Shown: positions 8,504-17,730, numbered from the stretch's first letter. The stretch: 64,000 nucleotides of DNA from an uncultured Muribaculaceae bacterium (GCA_910584125.1 CAJTXU010000015.1:1-64000); one strand, 5' to 3'. Numbers and translations are program-made. The notes: generated by a model from the letters alone, not told the origin.

Positions 8504-10018
8504 TCAAGCGTCGGCGGGGACCCAGACGGCGAGGTTGCGGCCGTCGACGCGGAAGTCGGCGCAGCCGTCGGCGTCGAGCGTGAGCGTGTCGTGGATGCTG
8601 CCGGTGAACTCGCGCCATGTCTCGCCGGCGTGCTCCTTGCCAAGGCAGATGTGCTTGGTGCCGGCATCTCCGTTGGCGAGCAGCAGCACCAGGCCCGAAC
8701 CGGGATGCTCGGCGTCGCCGTGGCGCACGAGCGCCACCGTGTTGGGATGGTCGAAGACGAGCGTCTGGTCGCCGAAGGCGAAGCGGCGGCGCACCTCGAG
8801 CAGCAGGTCTATGATGCGGCGGTGGGGCGAGGCGTCGCGCACGAGTTCGTCGCCGGCGTTGTCGGTCTCGACCTTGTCGTCGGCATCGCCGTCATGCGCC
8901 TTGCGGCTCACCGAGTAGTAGTCGCCGTAGAATATGACGGGATATCCCTCGCGCATCAGCAGGATGAGGCCGTAGGCCAGGGGCTTGAACCAGTCGTCGA
9001 CGTTCGAGGCGAGACCGCCGCCCGGCTGCGAGTCATGGTTGTCGACGAAGGTCACCGCGTGCGTCGCGTCGCTCTGAGCCAGCGAGCCGTCGAGCAGGTG
9101 TCGCATGTCGTACTTGTCGCCCTGCTGCGCGGCGTCGAAGAAATTGAAATGCAGCGGCACGTCGAAGAGGTCGGTCACGCCGCCGGTGGCCTCGATGAAG
9201 CCTCCGAGCGCTTCGGGGTCCTTGCTCCAGTATTCGCTCACATAGTAGAGGTCTCGGCCAGTGTGGCCGCGCATTTCCTCAAGGAAACGCTTGGTGAACG
9301 GATTGTCGATGTGCTTGACGGCGTCCATGCGGAAGCCGTCGAAGCCGAACGAGTCGAGGGTCCACCGGCCCCAGTTGAGCAGTTCGTCGGCAACCTCGGG
9401 ATTGTTGACGTCGACATCGTTGCCCATCAGGTAATCGTAGTTGCCGTTCTCCTTGTCGACACCCTGGCTCCAGCCTTTGCCCGGGCCGATGATGCGGAAG
9501 ATGCACTTGTCGCCGGTAAGGTTGTCGTAGTCGACGCCTGCGAAATGCTGCCAGTGCCATTTGAAAGGAGAATACTTGTCGCCGCGGCCCTTGAACTCGA
9601 AGTCGGTGAAGGCCTCGATCTCGCGCGGCTCGCCGATATCCTTCAGACGGTCGCCGGAGTCGACGGGCTGGGCCATGAATCGCTCGGGGGCGTCGCCGTT
9701 CATTCGGTGGTTGAGCACTGTGTCGAGGATCACCTCGATGCCGTTGTCGTGCAGGGCCCGGATCGCATTCTCGAGTTCGGCGCGCGTGCCGTATTTGGTG
9801 GGGACTGTCCCCTTCTGGTCGAACTCGCCGAAATCGTAGAGGTCATAGACCGCATAGCCGACATCCTCGATGCCGCTGCCCTTGTAGGCCGGTGGAATCC
9901 AGACGGCCGACACGCCTATCTCCGCGAGGTGGGAGGCGTCGCGCGCGAGCTGGTTCCATAACTGAGAGTCTGCCGGAAGATTCCATTCGAAATACTGAAA
10001 TAAAACACCGTTCTTCAT
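8504..10018 (-). CDS. Cytoplasmic alpha-amylase (GH13, AmyA/AmyS type)
   Basis: Alpha-amylase of 504 residues with no signal peptide; ATG 10018 begins MKNGVLFQYFEWNLPADSQ, the usual start of bacterial cytoplasmic or liquefying amylases (GH13 subfamily 5). Seen: DTVLNHRMNG (region I), nucleophile Asp in GFRMDAVKH, acid/base Glu in YVSEYW and FVDNHDSQP (region IV). Length fits the family. It probably hydrolyses maltodextrins or glycogen inside the cell, after the secreted two-domain amylase and the GH31 enzyme act outside the cytoplasm. It is separated from the upstream GH31 gene by 180 bp containing a strong hairpin, so it may have its own promoter; CAACTTTG on the minus strand near 10134-10141 is a weak -7 candidate. 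Confidence 0.9.
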   Translation of the reverse strand: MKNGVLFQYFEWNLPADSQLWNQLARDASHLAEIGVSAVWIPPAYKGSGIEDVGYAVYDLYDFGEFDQKGTVPTKYGTRAELENAIRALHDNGIEVILDTVLNHRMNGDAPERFMAQPVDSGDRLKDIGEPREIEAFTDFEFKGRGDKYSPFKWHWQHFAGVDYDNLTGDKCIFRIIGPGKGWSQGVDKENGNYDYLMGNDVDVNNPEVADELLNWGRWTLDSFGFDGFRMDAVKHIDNPFTKRFLEEMRGHTGRDLYYVSEYWSKDPEALGGFIEATGGVTDLFDVPLHFNFFDAAQQGDKYDMRHLLDGSLAQSDATHAVTFVDNHDSQPGGGLASNVDDWFKPLAYGLILLMREGYPVIFYGDYYSVSRKAHDGDADDKVETDNAGDELVRDASPHRRIIDLLLEVRRRFAFGDQTLVFDHPNTVALVRHGDAEHPGSGLVLLLANGDAGTKHICLGKEHAGETWREFTGSIHDTLTLDADGCADFRVDGRNLAVWVPADA

Positions 10019-10141
10019 AATCGTAAGTTTTAAAACAGGTAATTGATATTTGAAATTGCCTGCGGCCGGGGGACAGAAGCCCTGGCCCCGCTTATAGTCA
10101 GACATTGACAACGATACAACACGCGAACCCGCCCCAAAGTT

Positions 10142-10177
10142 GACGCGGCGATGTCCCGGTGGGGGCATCGCCGCGTC
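10142..10177 (-). terminator. Hairpin after the GH31 gene
   Basis: GACGCGGCGATG (10142-10153) and CATCGCCGCGTC (10166-10177) form a perfect 12-bp stem with a 12-nt loop just after the alpha-glucosidase stop codon. No long T-tract follows. Confidence 0.6.
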
Positions 10178-10198
10178 CTGATTATTGAGGGTGGGGGG

Positions 10199-12625
10199 TC
10201 AGTTGATGATGAGCTGGAGCGGCTTGTAGGAGAAGCCGAAGCCGACGGTGAGCGTCCGCGTGGCCGCGTCGTAGGTCCATGCGGAGTTGCGTATGGCCTT
10301 GGGCGTGGACACCTCGAGGAGCGTCTGGCCGTCGACCGCCACCTTCGACGGGCGCGCTATGCCAGGAATCACAAGCGTTATCACGCGGCTCTCGGGCATA
10401 CCCTTGTAAGCGCCCTCGGCCTCGACGTTGATCTCGAGCCGGCGTCCCTGAGGCACAGCCGTGAACGTCGTCAGCTGGTAATCGCCGTCGGAAAGCGATG
10501 TCGGACTCTTGCGGTCGTCGTCGAACATCGTGAACGACGACGAGTCGGGCGACGGGAAGTATTTAACCGTCAGGAACGCCGGGTCATACTGCTCGACATT
10601 CTCGATCGGAAGCGTGTACTGCGGGATGAAGCTGCCTGCCTTGACGAACATCGGCAGCTGGTCGAGCGGAGCGGCCACGGTGGCAGTTGTGCCCCCTTTG
10701 AAGCTCTGCGCCGGGTTGTTCCAGTTGACCCATGTCGCTCCGGTCGGGAACGTCACCTTGCGTGTGCGTGCCCCCTTCTTGAAGACAGGTGCCACGAGCA
10801 CCTCCGAACCCCAGAGGTATTCGTCGGTGTTGTTGGCGTCGACCGTGCCGCTCTCGGAGTGGAAGTTGATGGGACGCGCCAGCGGAAGACCGTCGGCCGT
10901 GTTCTCGTAGGCCAGCGTGTAGTTGTAGGGAAGCCACTCGTAACGCTGCTTGATGAACTTCTTGATGATGGCGTCCTGCTGCGGGTAGTGGTAGGGCTCG
11001 GGCTTCAGTTGCGCGTGCGTGCGGAGCATAGGCGAGAACGCGCCCATCTGCAGCCAGCGCACGTAGAGCTCGGGCTGATAGGGGTCCTTCTCGTCGACCG
11101 CGAATCCGCCCACGTCCGAACCCATGTATCCGAGTCCGGAGAGACCAGAGTTGAGCATCAGCGCCACCTGGGGCTCGAAACCGCCCCAGCTGCGCGACAC
11201 GTCGGTGGTCCATGGGAAGACGCTGTATCGCTGCAGGCCGGCCGTGCCGCCGCGCATCATCAGCAGCGGACGCATGTCGGGGAAGTCCTCGCGCATGCCG
11301 TTGTAGATTGTCTCCGACCATTGGTTGCCGTAGACGTTGTGATACTGCGAGGCTGTCTCGCCGTTGGCGTGCACGATCGTGAGCGGGTGCACCTCGGGTT
11401 CGCCGAGGTCGCCCCACCAGCCCGAGACGCCTTCGGCCGTGAGGCCCTTGAGGCGGTTCCAGAGCCACTTGCGCGTCAGCGGGTTGGACATGTCGAACAT
11501 TCCGGCGTCGCCCACCCATGTGGTGACGTCATGGACGTTGCCCGCCGAGTCGCGGACCAGCATGCCGGCCTCGCCGAGCATATTGTAGTTGTCGATGGCC
11601 CCTATCTTGTTGATGTAGGGCTGGTTGATCAGCACCGTATGCACGCCCATGTTGCGTAGCGAATCAAGCATGCGGCGATGGTCGGGAAACTGCGTCTTGT
11701 TCCATTCGAGGCGACCCATGTCGGTCTCCTTGCCATACCAGTAGAGGTCGAACACGATGCCGTCGACCGGGTATCCGCGCTGCTTGAGCGAGTCGATGGC
11801 TCCGAGAGCCTCCTGCTCGTTGTGGTAGCCGTAGCGCGAGGTGATATAGCCCAGCGCCCAGAACGGCGGCAGCTGCTGGCGGCCTGTGAGCTGGGTGTAT
11901 CGGGCTGTGGCCCCTTCGAGCGTCCCCTCGCCGTTGACGAAATAATACGACAGCGGCTTGGGCGTCTCCGATTCGTAGACAATCGAGTCGCGTCCCAGCA
12001 CGAGCTTTGCGCGGTTGTAGTCGTCGAAGAGCACGCCGTATCCGGCGTCGGAGACGAACCAGGGAACCGTGATGCCCATCTGCGAGATGCGCGGGTCGGA
12101 GCCGGTGTAGCCGTAGTTCTGGCGGTTGAACATCACGAGCGTGTCGCCGTTGAGACGGAGCGAATGTCCGCGCTCGCCGGCGCCGTAGAGGTTCTGGGCC
12201 ATGCCGTTGCGCAGCGAGACGCGCTTGAGCGGACGGGTATTGTCGACGCCTCCGGCCTCGCTCAGAATCGTGTCGCCCTCGGCGTTGAGGAAGATGGTGT
12301 GGCCCGTGGCGCGGTCGACCTTGACGGTCGTCGTGGCCGACTGGAATATCACTTCTGTCGGGGTGGCGGCCCAAACGATGCCGTCGGTGGAGGACACGAG
12401 CACGGAGCTCTGCGAGCGGGGGAAGCTGAACGAGTGCTCGCCGGCCGGGATGCGCGACACCTTGAAGATGTCGGGCGTCAGGGGCGTCACGGCCACTGTG
12501 CCGTTGCGCGTGCCGATCAGCGTCGAGCTGCCGGATGTCGATATCGAGCCGGGGGCCGGCATCGTGGCGGCCACGGCGGCCAGACCGAGGCCCGCCGCCG
12601 CGAGTGTGAATGTTAGTGTCTTCAT
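10199..12625 (-). CDS. Exported GH31 alpha-glucosidase
   Basis: Glycoside hydrolase family 31 enzyme of 808 residues. It should release glucose from alpha-glucan ends in the periplasm or at the surface. ATG 12625 starts a signal peptide (MKTLTFTLAAAGLGLAAVAA). Seen: N-terminal beta-sandwich, then the barrel with VFDLYWYGKETDMG, the nucleophile region GWWGDLGEPEVHP and the probable acid/base Asp in WTTDVSRSWGGF, and C-terminal beta domains. In function it resembles SusB-type enzymes of other Bacteroidales, although SusB itself is GH97. It starts 16 bp after the stop of the dehydrogenase gene, so the two are probably co-transcribed. Exact preference (alpha-1,4, alpha-1,6 or alpha-xyloside) cannot be decided here. 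Confidence 0.88.
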   Translation of the reverse strand: MKTLTFTLAAAGLGLAAVAATMPAPGSISTSGSSTLIGTRNGTVAVTPLTPDIFKVSRIPAGEHSFSFPRSQSSVLVSSTDGIVWAATPTEVIFQSATTTVKVDRATGHTIFLNAEGDTILSEAGGVDNTRPLKRVSLRNGMAQNLYGAGERGHSLRLNGDTLVMFNRQNYGYTGSDPRISQMGITVPWFVSDAGYGVLFDDYNRAKLVLGRDSIVYESETPKPLSYYFVNGEGTLEGATARYTQLTGRQQLPPFWALGYITSRYGYHNEQEALGAIDSLKQRGYPVDGIVFDLYWYGKETDMGRLEWNKTQFPDHRRMLDSLRNMGVHTVLINQPYINKIGAIDNYNMLGEAGMLVRDSAGNVHDVTTWVGDAGMFDMSNPLTRKWLWNRLKGLTAEGVSGWWGDLGEPEVHPLTIVHANGETASQYHNVYGNQWSETIYNGMREDFPDMRPLLMMRGGTAGLQRYSVFPWTTDVSRSWGGFEPQVALMLNSGLSGLGYMGSDVGGFAVDEKDPYQPELYVRWLQMGAFSPMLRTHAQLKPEPYHYPQQDAIIKKFIKQRYEWLPYNYTLAYENTADGLPLARPINFHSESGTVDANNTDEYLWGSEVLVAPVFKKGARTRKVTFPTGATWVNWNNPAQSFKGGTTATVAAPLDQLPMFVKAGSFIPQYTLPIENVEQYDPAFLTVKYFPSPDSSSFTMFDDDRKSPTSLSDGDYQLTTFTAVPQGRRLEINVEAEGAYKGMPESRVITLVIPGIARPSKVAVDGQTLLEVSTPKAIRNSAWTYDAATRTLTVGFGFSYKPLQLIIN

Positions 12626-12641
12626 GATCAACGGTTGAGGA

Positions 12642-13856
12642 TTAGTCGTCAAACTCAAGGTCTCCGTCCACGATTACGTTCCATGGCAGGCCGTTCTCGG
12701 CCAGCGTCGCCAGGAACGGGTCGGGATCGAACTCCTCGACGTTGTGCACGCCGGGCATGACCCACTTGCCGGTCATGAACATCATGGCGCCCACCATCGC
12801 GGGCACGCCCGTTGTGTAGCTGACGGCCTGCGCGCCAGTCTCGCGGTATGCCTCCTGATGCGAGCAGTTGTTGTAGATGTAATAGGTCGACTCCTTGCCT
12901 TCCTTGTCGAGTCCGGCGATGCGGCATCCGATCGAGGTCTCGCCTGTGTAGTTCTCGCCCAGCGTGCCGGGGTCTGGCAGCACGGCCTTGAGGAACTGGA
13001 TGGGGATGATCTCCTGGCCATTGTAGTTCACCGGGTCGATGCGGGCCATGCCTATGTCCTGGATCACGCGCAGGTGGGTCAGGTATTCCTGGCCGAACGT
13101 CATCCAGAAGCGCGCGCGGCGTATCGTGGGGAAGTTCTGCACGAGGCTCTCAAGCTCCTCGTGGTAGAGCAGGTAGCTCTCGCGCTCGCCGATGTTGGGG
13201 TAGTTGAGCGGGCGGTGCACCTCGAGGTTATCGGTCTCGACCCACTTGCCGTCCTGCCAGTAGCGGCCCTTCTGTGTGATTTCGCGGATGTTGATCTCAG
13301 GGTTGAAGTTGGTGGCGAACGCCTTGCCGTGGTTGCCGGCGTTGCAGTCCACGATGTCGAGATAGCGCATCTCCGAGAAGTGGTGCTTGGCGGCGTAGGC
13401 CGTGAATATGGCCGACACTCCGGGGTCGAAGCCGCAGCCGAGTATGGCCGTCAGTCCGGCTTTCTCGAAGCGCTCGCGGTATGCCCACTGCCACGAGTAT
13501 TCGAAATGAGCCTCGTCCTTGGGCTCGTAGTTGGCGGTGTCGAGATAGTTGACGCCGCATTCGAGGCAGGCCTCCATGATGGTGAGGTCCTGATAGGGGA
13601 GGGCGACGTTGATCACCAGCTCGGGACGGTGGCGGCCGAAGAGCTCGCAGAGCTCGGCGACGCTGTCGGCGTCGACCCGGTCGGTCGTTATGCGTTTGCC
13701 TCCGACCTTGGCCTCGACCTTGTCGGCGATGGCGTCGCATTTCGACTTCGTGCGCGAGGCGAGCACTATCTCGGAGAATACTTCAGGGTGCATGGCGCAC
13801 TTGTGGGCAACGACTGTTCCCACGCCTCCGGCGCCGATTATCATGACTTTTCCCAT
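12642..13856 (-). CDS. Carboxynorspermidine dehydrogenase-like (saccharopine dehydrogenase family)
   Basis: NADPH-dependent enzyme of 404 residues. ATG 13856 gives MGKVMIIGAGGVGTVVAHKC, a Rossmann GxGGVG loop at the very N-terminus, so this start is secure. The rest (NVALPYQDLTIMEACLECGV, GCGFDPGVSAIF, HRPLNYPNIGERESYLLYHE) matches the LYS1/CANSDH branch. In gut bacteria that branch condenses aspartate semialdehyde with a diamine in the alternative (nor)spermidine pathway; the partner decarboxylase nspC is not in this window. A lysine-pathway role is less likely. It is the first gene of the minus-strand run leading to GH31. A TAAATTTG -7 box lies at 13908-13915. Confidence 0.82.
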   Translation of the reverse strand: MGKVMIIGAGGVGTVVAHKCAMHPEVFSEIVLASRTKSKCDAIADKVEAKVGGKRITTDRVDADSVAELCELFGRHRPELVINVALPYQDLTIMEACLECGVNYLDTANYEPKDEAHFEYSWQWAYRERFEKAGLTAILGCGFDPGVSAIFTAYAAKHHFSEMRYLDIVDCNAGNHGKAFATNFNPEINIREITQKGRYWQDGKWVETDNLEVHRPLNYPNIGERESYLLYHEELESLVQNFPTIRRARFWMTFGQEYLTHLRVIQDIGMARIDPVNYNGQEIIPIQFLKAVLPDPGTLGENYTGETSIGCRIAGLDKEGKESTYYIYNNCSHQEAYRETGAQAVSYTTGVPAMVGAMMFMTGKWVMPGVHNVEEFDPDPFLATLAENGLPWNVIVDGDLEFDD

Positions 13857-13907
13857 TGTTTTATATGGTTTTTTTGAGTTATAACGGCATAAAATGGTTT
13901 TTAAAGG

Positions 13908-13936
13908 CAAATTTAATCAAAAAATCGCTAAATTTG
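13908..13936. promoter_or_regulatory. Divergent overlapping -7 boxes (dehydrogenase / tsaE)
   Basis: TAAATTTG occurs on the minus strand at 13908-13915 and on the plus strand at 13929-13936. These are identical -7 elements facing opposite ways, 13 bp apart. Neither has a clean TTG at 20 bp. They serve the minus-strand gene at 13856 and tsaE at 13978. Confidence 0.5.
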
Positions 13937-13965
13937 CATTCCGAGTCAAAATAAAGATTGAAAAT

Positions 13966-13971
13966 AGGAGG
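13966..13971 (+). promoter_or_regulatory. Shine-Dalgarno of tsaE
   Basis: AGGAGG lies 6 nt before the ATG at 13978. Strong Shine-Dalgarno sites are uncommon in this phylum. It decides the tsaE start against the longer open frame beginning at 13894. Confidence 0.6.
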
Positions 13972-13977
13972 CATCTT

Positions 13978-14394
13978 ATGGAAATAACAGTAGCGACAGA
14001 GGCCGGAATCGGGCAGGCGGCGCGCGAATTCATCGCCGCGGCGGCCGGCAGGAGGCATATTGCCTTCGATGCGCCGATGGGGGCCGGGAAGACCACGTTC
14101 ATCTCGGCGGTGTGCCGCGAGCTGGGCGTTGACGACGACGTGAACTCGCCGACGTTCAGCATAATCAACGAATATCGTGACGGTGAAGGCCGCGCGGTGT
14201 ATCACTTCGATTTCTACCGCATCGACAGCCCCGAGAAGGCCGCCGACCTCGGCCTCGACGAGTATTTCGACTCCGGTGCGCTCTGCATGATGGAGTGGCC
14301 GGAGAACGTAGACGGGTTTCTGCCCGACGACACACTGCATGTCGGCATCTCTGTGGAGGCCGACGGCACGAGGAAAATAACCTTTGAAGACTGA
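13978..14394 (+). CDS. tsaE: tRNA threonylcarbamoyladenosine biosynthesis ATPase TsaE
   Basis: Protein of 138 residues acting in the cytoplasm with TsaB, TsaC and TsaD to make the t6A modification at position 37 of ANN-decoding tRNAs. Seen: Walker A DAPMGAGKTTF, the family signature NSPTFSIINEY, and the HFDFYRI and MMEWPENV segments. Length is typical. The start at 13978 is set by an AGGAGG site; the upstream extension is Lys-rich and not family-like. birA begins 5 bp after its stop codon, indicating co-transcription. Confidence 0.93.
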   Translation: MEITVATEAGIGQAAREFIAAAAGRRHIAFDAPMGAGKTTFISAVCRELGVDDDVNSPTFSIINEYRDGEGRAVYHFDFYRIDSPEKAADLGLDEYFDSGALCMMEWPENVDGFLPDDTLHVGISVEADGTRKITFED

Positions 14395-14398
14395 GACC

Positions 14399-15136
14399 AT
14401 GGACTATCTGCTGCTTGAAGAGACCGATTCGACCAATAGCTACGTCGCGCTCCACGCCGACGAACTGGCCGACGACACGATGGTGATGACCGGCCGCCAG
14501 ACCGCGGGCCGCGGACAGCGCGGCAACTCGTGGGAGTCCGAGCCGGGCATGAATCTGACGTTCACGCTGCTGCACCGCCCGCACGGCATGGCCCCGCGCG
14601 AGCAGTTCGCCATAAGCGAGGCGACGGCCCTGGCAGTCGCCGACTTCCTCGCCGATTGCGGAGTGGAGGCTCTGGTGAAATGGCCCAACGACGTCTATGT
14701 CGGCGACGGCAAGATCGCCGGCATACTGATAGAGCATTCCGTGACGAGCACCGAGATAGGCCATTCGCGTATAGGTGTCGGCATCAATCTGAACCAGGGA
14801 GAGTTCCGTAGCGATGCCCCCAATCCGGTGTCGCTCGTGCAGCTCACCGGCCGCGAGACCGACGTGAGCCGCGCGGCCGTGGCCGTGGGTTCGCGGCTGG
14901 AGCGTAGGCTCGGGCAGGCCTCGACGGCCGAAGGACGCCGCGAGCTGCATGCCGAGTTCAAGCGGCGGCTGTGGCGTGGCGACGGGCATCCGCATCCGTT
15001 CCGCCGCCGTGACACGGGCGAGACATTCGCCGGCGTCATCACCGACGTCGCCCCCGAAGGCCTCATAACGATATTCGACGCCGACAACGGATGCTCGGCA
15101 TCGTACGCTTTCAAGGAGGTGGAGTTTCTGCTCTGA
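14399..15136 (+). CDS. birA: Biotin--[acetyl-CoA-carboxylase] ligase
   Basis: Class I (catalytic-only) biotin protein ligase of 245 residues that attaches biotin to carboxyl-carrier proteins. Seen: ATP/biotin loop GRGQRGNSW, KWPNDVYVGDGKIAGIL, GVGINLNQ, and a short C-terminal SH3-like domain (GLITIFDADNG). The N-terminal DNA-binding HTH of E. coli BirA is absent, so it is not expected to act as a repressor. ATG 14399 is preferred over the TTG at 14384, which would overlap tsaE. It follows tsaE directly. Confidence 0.92.
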   Translation: MDYLLLEETDSTNSYVALHADELADDTMVMTGRQTAGRGQRGNSWESEPGMNLTFTLLHRPHGMAPREQFAISEATALAVADFLADCGVEALVKWPNDVYVGDGKIAGILIEHSVTSTEIGHSRIGVGINLNQGEFRSDAPNPVSLVQLTGRETDVSRAAVAVGSRLERRLGQASTAEGRRELHAEFKRRLWRGDGHPHPFRRRDTGETFAGVITDVAPEGLITIFDADNGCSASYAFKEVEFLL

Positions 15137-15167
15137 CCGTAACCGGAGCGCCCCCGGCGGGCGCGCC

Positions 15168-16238
15168 ATGTCGAAGATGAAAGAAAACAGACTTAAGACC
15201 ATATTGTCATACGCGCTGAGATGGCTGCTGCCGCTGGCGTTCACGGTGCTGCTGGTGTGCTACATGTTCCGCAAGGTGGATTTCGCCGAGATGTGGGGCA
15301 TAGTGACCCACGGCGTCGACTACTGGTGGATACTGGCGGCCATGGGGCTGAGCGTGGTGAGCCACGTGCTGCGCGCCCTGCGGTGGCGCATCCAGCTCAA
15401 CAGCCTCGGCATCTATCCGCCGCTGATGGCTCTGGTATGCTCGATATTCGGCACCTACGCCCTCAATCTCGTCTTCCCGAGGCTCGGCGAGGTGTGGCGC
15501 TGCACCTACATCTCCCGCCTGGAGCACAAGTCGTTCACCGAGGTGGTCGGCTCGATGGTTGCCGACCGCCTCACCGACGCCGTGATGGTGCTCTCGATGA
15601 CGCTGCTCGCCTTCGTGGTGGCGGCTCCGGCCATCAGGGCGTTCCTCGTGAAGTATCCTGTGGGCGAGGGGATTGTGGCCACGTTGGGCAGCCCGTGGAC
15701 CTGGGTTGTGCTGTTAGGCGCCTGCGCGCTGGTGTGGGCGGTGGTCCGCTTCTACCGCACGTATCCCCCCGTGGAGAAGGCCCTCGGCTGGATCCGCGAG
15801 ATGTGGCGCGGTTTCGCGTCGCTGGGCCGAATGCGCGGCAAGGGGAGGTTCGCGCTCTATTCGGTCGCGATATGGGGCTGCTACTACACGCAGCTCTATG
15901 TCGCGTTCTTCGCCTTCCCCTTCACGCGGCAGCTCTGCGCCGAGCCGTCGCTGGCCTTCGGCCTCGTGCCCTGCCTGGTGGCGTTCGTGCTCAGCTCGAT
16001 CGGCATGGCGGTGCCCTCCAACGGCGGTCTCGGCCCGTGGAACATCGCCGTGATGTTCGGCCTGGCCGTCTATGGCATCGACGACGCGCAGGGCACTGCC
16101 TTCTCAATGCTGCAATGGTCGGGGCAGACGGTGATGCTGATCATCCTCGGCGTCTACACCATGGCATACATCTCACTGACCGGACGCCGCCGGACACACG
16201 GCGACAAACAGGATCCCTCATCAATCATCAAACAATGA
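15168..16238 (+). CDS. Flippase-like / lysylphosphatidylglycerol synthase TM-domain protein
   Basis: Inner-membrane protein of 356 residues with about eight hydrophobic segments. It belongs to the LPG_synthase_TM (UPF0104) family, the membrane domain of MprF without its synthase domain. Conserved features seen are LRALRWRIQLNSLG near the N-terminus and LSSIGMAVPSNGGLGPWN near the C-terminus, the latter a family signature. Members are thought to move lipids or isoprenoid-linked compounds; the substrate is not known here. It follows birA by 31 bp, and the next gene begins 7 bp after it. Confidence 0.85.
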   Translation: MSKMKENRLKTILSYALRWLLPLAFTVLLVCYMFRKVDFAEMWGIVTHGVDYWWILAAMGLSVVSHVLRALRWRIQLNSLGIYPPLMALVCSIFGTYALNLVFPRLGEVWRCTYISRLEHKSFTEVVGSMVADRLTDAVMVLSMTLLAFVVAAPAIRAFLVKYPVGEGIVATLGSPWTWVVLLGACALVWAVVRFYRTYPPVEKALGWIREMWRGFASLGRMRGKGRFALYSVAIWGCYYTQLYVAFFAFPFTRQLCAEPSLAFGLVPCLVAFVLSSIGMAVPSNGGLGPWNIAVMFGLAVYGIDDAQGTAFSMLQWSGQTVMLIILGVYTMAYISLTGRRRTHGDKQDPSSIIKQ

Positions 16239-16245
16239 ATGGAAT

Positions 16246-16860
16246 ATGAGCATATATGACGAAAACGAGAAAGTCGATTACTTCGAGGACACCGACGTGC
16301 CCGAGGAGAAACCGAAGCCCGAGAAGAAACCGCGCCTGAAGCCGGATGACCCGCGCTACTGGGAAGAGCCCGAAGATGATTTCGAGCATCTGAGGCCGTC
16401 GGGCCGCAGCCACTGGAAGTTCTGGTGCGTGCTGGCGGCCGTCGCCATTGTCGTCGGCATCGTGTGGGGCGGGTACGTCATGACGTTCAGCGCCTATGTG
16501 GTCGACGCCACCCAGTACGGCTATGTGGAGTCGATCGACAAGCGTGGCGACGTGATAAAGACCTACGAGGGCGTGCTGCTGCCTTACAAGAACCTGATGG
16601 ACACCACGCGGGTCTATGACGGCGACTTCGTGTTCTCGTCCAACAACCCGTCGGTGGCGGCCCGTCTGGCCGAGATGCAGATAGCCAACCGGCCCGTGCG
16701 TGTCACCTATAAGGTGTATCACACGGCCATGCCCTGGCGCGGCGACTCGAAGATACAGGTGGTGAGCGTCGACAGTGTCGACGAGCGTGACATCCTGCCT
16801 CCCGACCGTCAGCCGGCGCGCGTCACGGAAACCGTAAACGAACCAGCCGCGAAAAAATGA
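16246..16860 (+). CDS. Single-pass membrane protein of unknown function
   Basis: Protein of 204 residues. The N-terminal 55 residues are highly charged and proline-rich (EEKPKPEKKPRLKPDDPRYW) and should be cytoplasmic. One hydrophobic helix follows (about 59-80, WCVLAAVAIVVGIVWGGYVM), then a soluble region that probably faces the periplasm, with repeated VxYK and Tyr-rich strands. I recognise no catalytic motif; small proteins of this layout recur in Bacteroidales. Its stop overlaps the start of the LRR gene (ATGA), so the two are translationally coupled. Confidence 0.7.
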   Translation: MSIYDENEKVDYFEDTDVPEEKPKPEKKPRLKPDDPRYWEEPEDDFEHLRPSGRSHWKFWCVLAAVAIVVGIVWGGYVMTFSAYVVDATQYGYVESIDKRGDVIKTYEGVLLPYKNLMDTTRVYDGDFVFSSNNPSVAARLAEMQIANRPVRVTYKVYHTAMPWRGDSKIQVVSVDSVDERDILPPDRQPARVTETVNEPAAKK

Positions 16861-17681
16861 GAAGGACGTTGACAGCGGCGCTCGTCGCCGCGCTCGTGTC
16901 GCTGTGGGCGGCGACGGTGTCGGCCGCCCGGCCCGAGGTGCGCGACTCGGTGCTTGTCGTGCCGGCCGGCACCACAGGCATCGGTCCGGAGGCCTTCGCC
17001 GACCGCGATGACTTCAACCGCGTTGTGTTCGAGTCTCCCTGCGTGCTGCGCGAGATCGGGCCTTATGCCTTCATGGGATGCTCGCGGCTGCGCGACGTCG
17101 AGCTGCCCGGGTCGCTCAGGTCGCTCGGCGAAGGGGCGTTCCGCGAATGCGGCGCCCTTGTGAGCGTGACTTTCGGGCGCGGGCTGATGCGTCTGCCGCG
17201 ATATGCCTTCGCGTGGTGCGCCTCGCTGCGCGACGTCACGCTGCCCTCCACGCTCACAGACATCCAGAGCCATGCCTTCGCCTATTGCGGGTCGCTGCGC
17301 TCGATCCATATCCCGGCCAAGGTCAGGCATATCGGCTCGAATGTATTCTCGTTCTGCGGCAGTCTCGAGGAGGTTGCGGTGCCGGCTGGAGTCACGGAGC
17401 TCGAGTCGTATGCATTCTCCGAATGCGTCTCGCTGAAGCGTGCCGTGCTGCCGGCGCGGCGCGATATGCTCGGAGAACTCATCTTCAGCGGCTGCCACAG
17501 CCTTGAGAGCGTCACGGTCCCGTCGGCGGAGCCTCCGGTGTTCGACTGCAGCAGCACGCTCTTCGAGGCCAACGAACCGCAGATGTACCGCCGTTGCCGC
17601 CTGCTCGTGCCCGCGGGGTCGGTGGGCGCATACCGCGAGGCTCCGTCGTGGCGGCTCTTCGAGGACATCGCTCCTCTTTAA
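16857..17681 (+). CDS. Secreted leucine-rich repeat protein (BspA/LRR_5 type)
   Basis: Exported protein of 274 residues with a signal peptide (MRRTLTAALVAALVSLWAATVSA). It has about seven LRR_5 (BspA-like) repeats of about 23 residues. The pattern is IGxxAFxxCxxLxxVxLPxxL, seen in IGPYAFMGCSRLRDVELPGS, LPRYAFAWCASLRDVTLPS and IGSNVFSFCGSLEEVAVPA. Such proteins mediate binding to host or bacterial surfaces in oral and gut Bacteroidales; a role here is inferred only. It starts inside the previous gene's stop (4-bp overlap). Its own TAA stop is the first part of a 9-bp repeat array that precedes the next promoter. Confidence 0.85.
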   Translation: MRRTLTAALVAALVSLWAATVSAARPEVRDSVLVVPAGTTGIGPEAFADRDDFNRVVFESPCVLREIGPYAFMGCSRLRDVELPGSLRSLGEGAFRECGALVSVTFGRGLMRLPRYAFAWCASLRDVTLPSTLTDIQSHAFAYCGSLRSIHIPAKVRHIGSNVFSFCGSLEEVAVPAGVTELESYAFSECVSLKRAVLPARRDMLGELIFSGCHSLESVTVPSAEPPVFDCSSTLFEANEPQMYRRCRLLVPAGSVGAYREAPSWRLFEDIAPL

Positions 17682-17730
17682 GGTCATTAAGTTCATTAAG
17701 GTCATTAAGATCACTAAGGTCTTTAAGGTC
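17680..17730 (+). repeat. 9-bp tandem array AAGGTCNNT, copy 1
   Basis: Five units of 9 bp plus a partial sixth, beginning in the stop codon of the LRR gene: AAGGTCATT, AAGTTCATT, AAGGTCATT, AAGATCACT, AAGGTCTTT, AAGGTC. It ends 38 bp upstream of the -33 box of the next promoter. Related arrays occur at 27483 and 47841. Confidence 0.85.

Noticed and set aside
8591..9961. 456-codon open frame on the plus strand
   Set aside because: It is antisense to the cytoplasmic amylase, which has all catalytic motifs on the other strand.
1602..13856. Complete Sus-type polysaccharide utilisation locus
   Set aside because: No SusC/SusD pair or SusR-like regulator is present in the window; only degradative enzymes and secreted proteins are.
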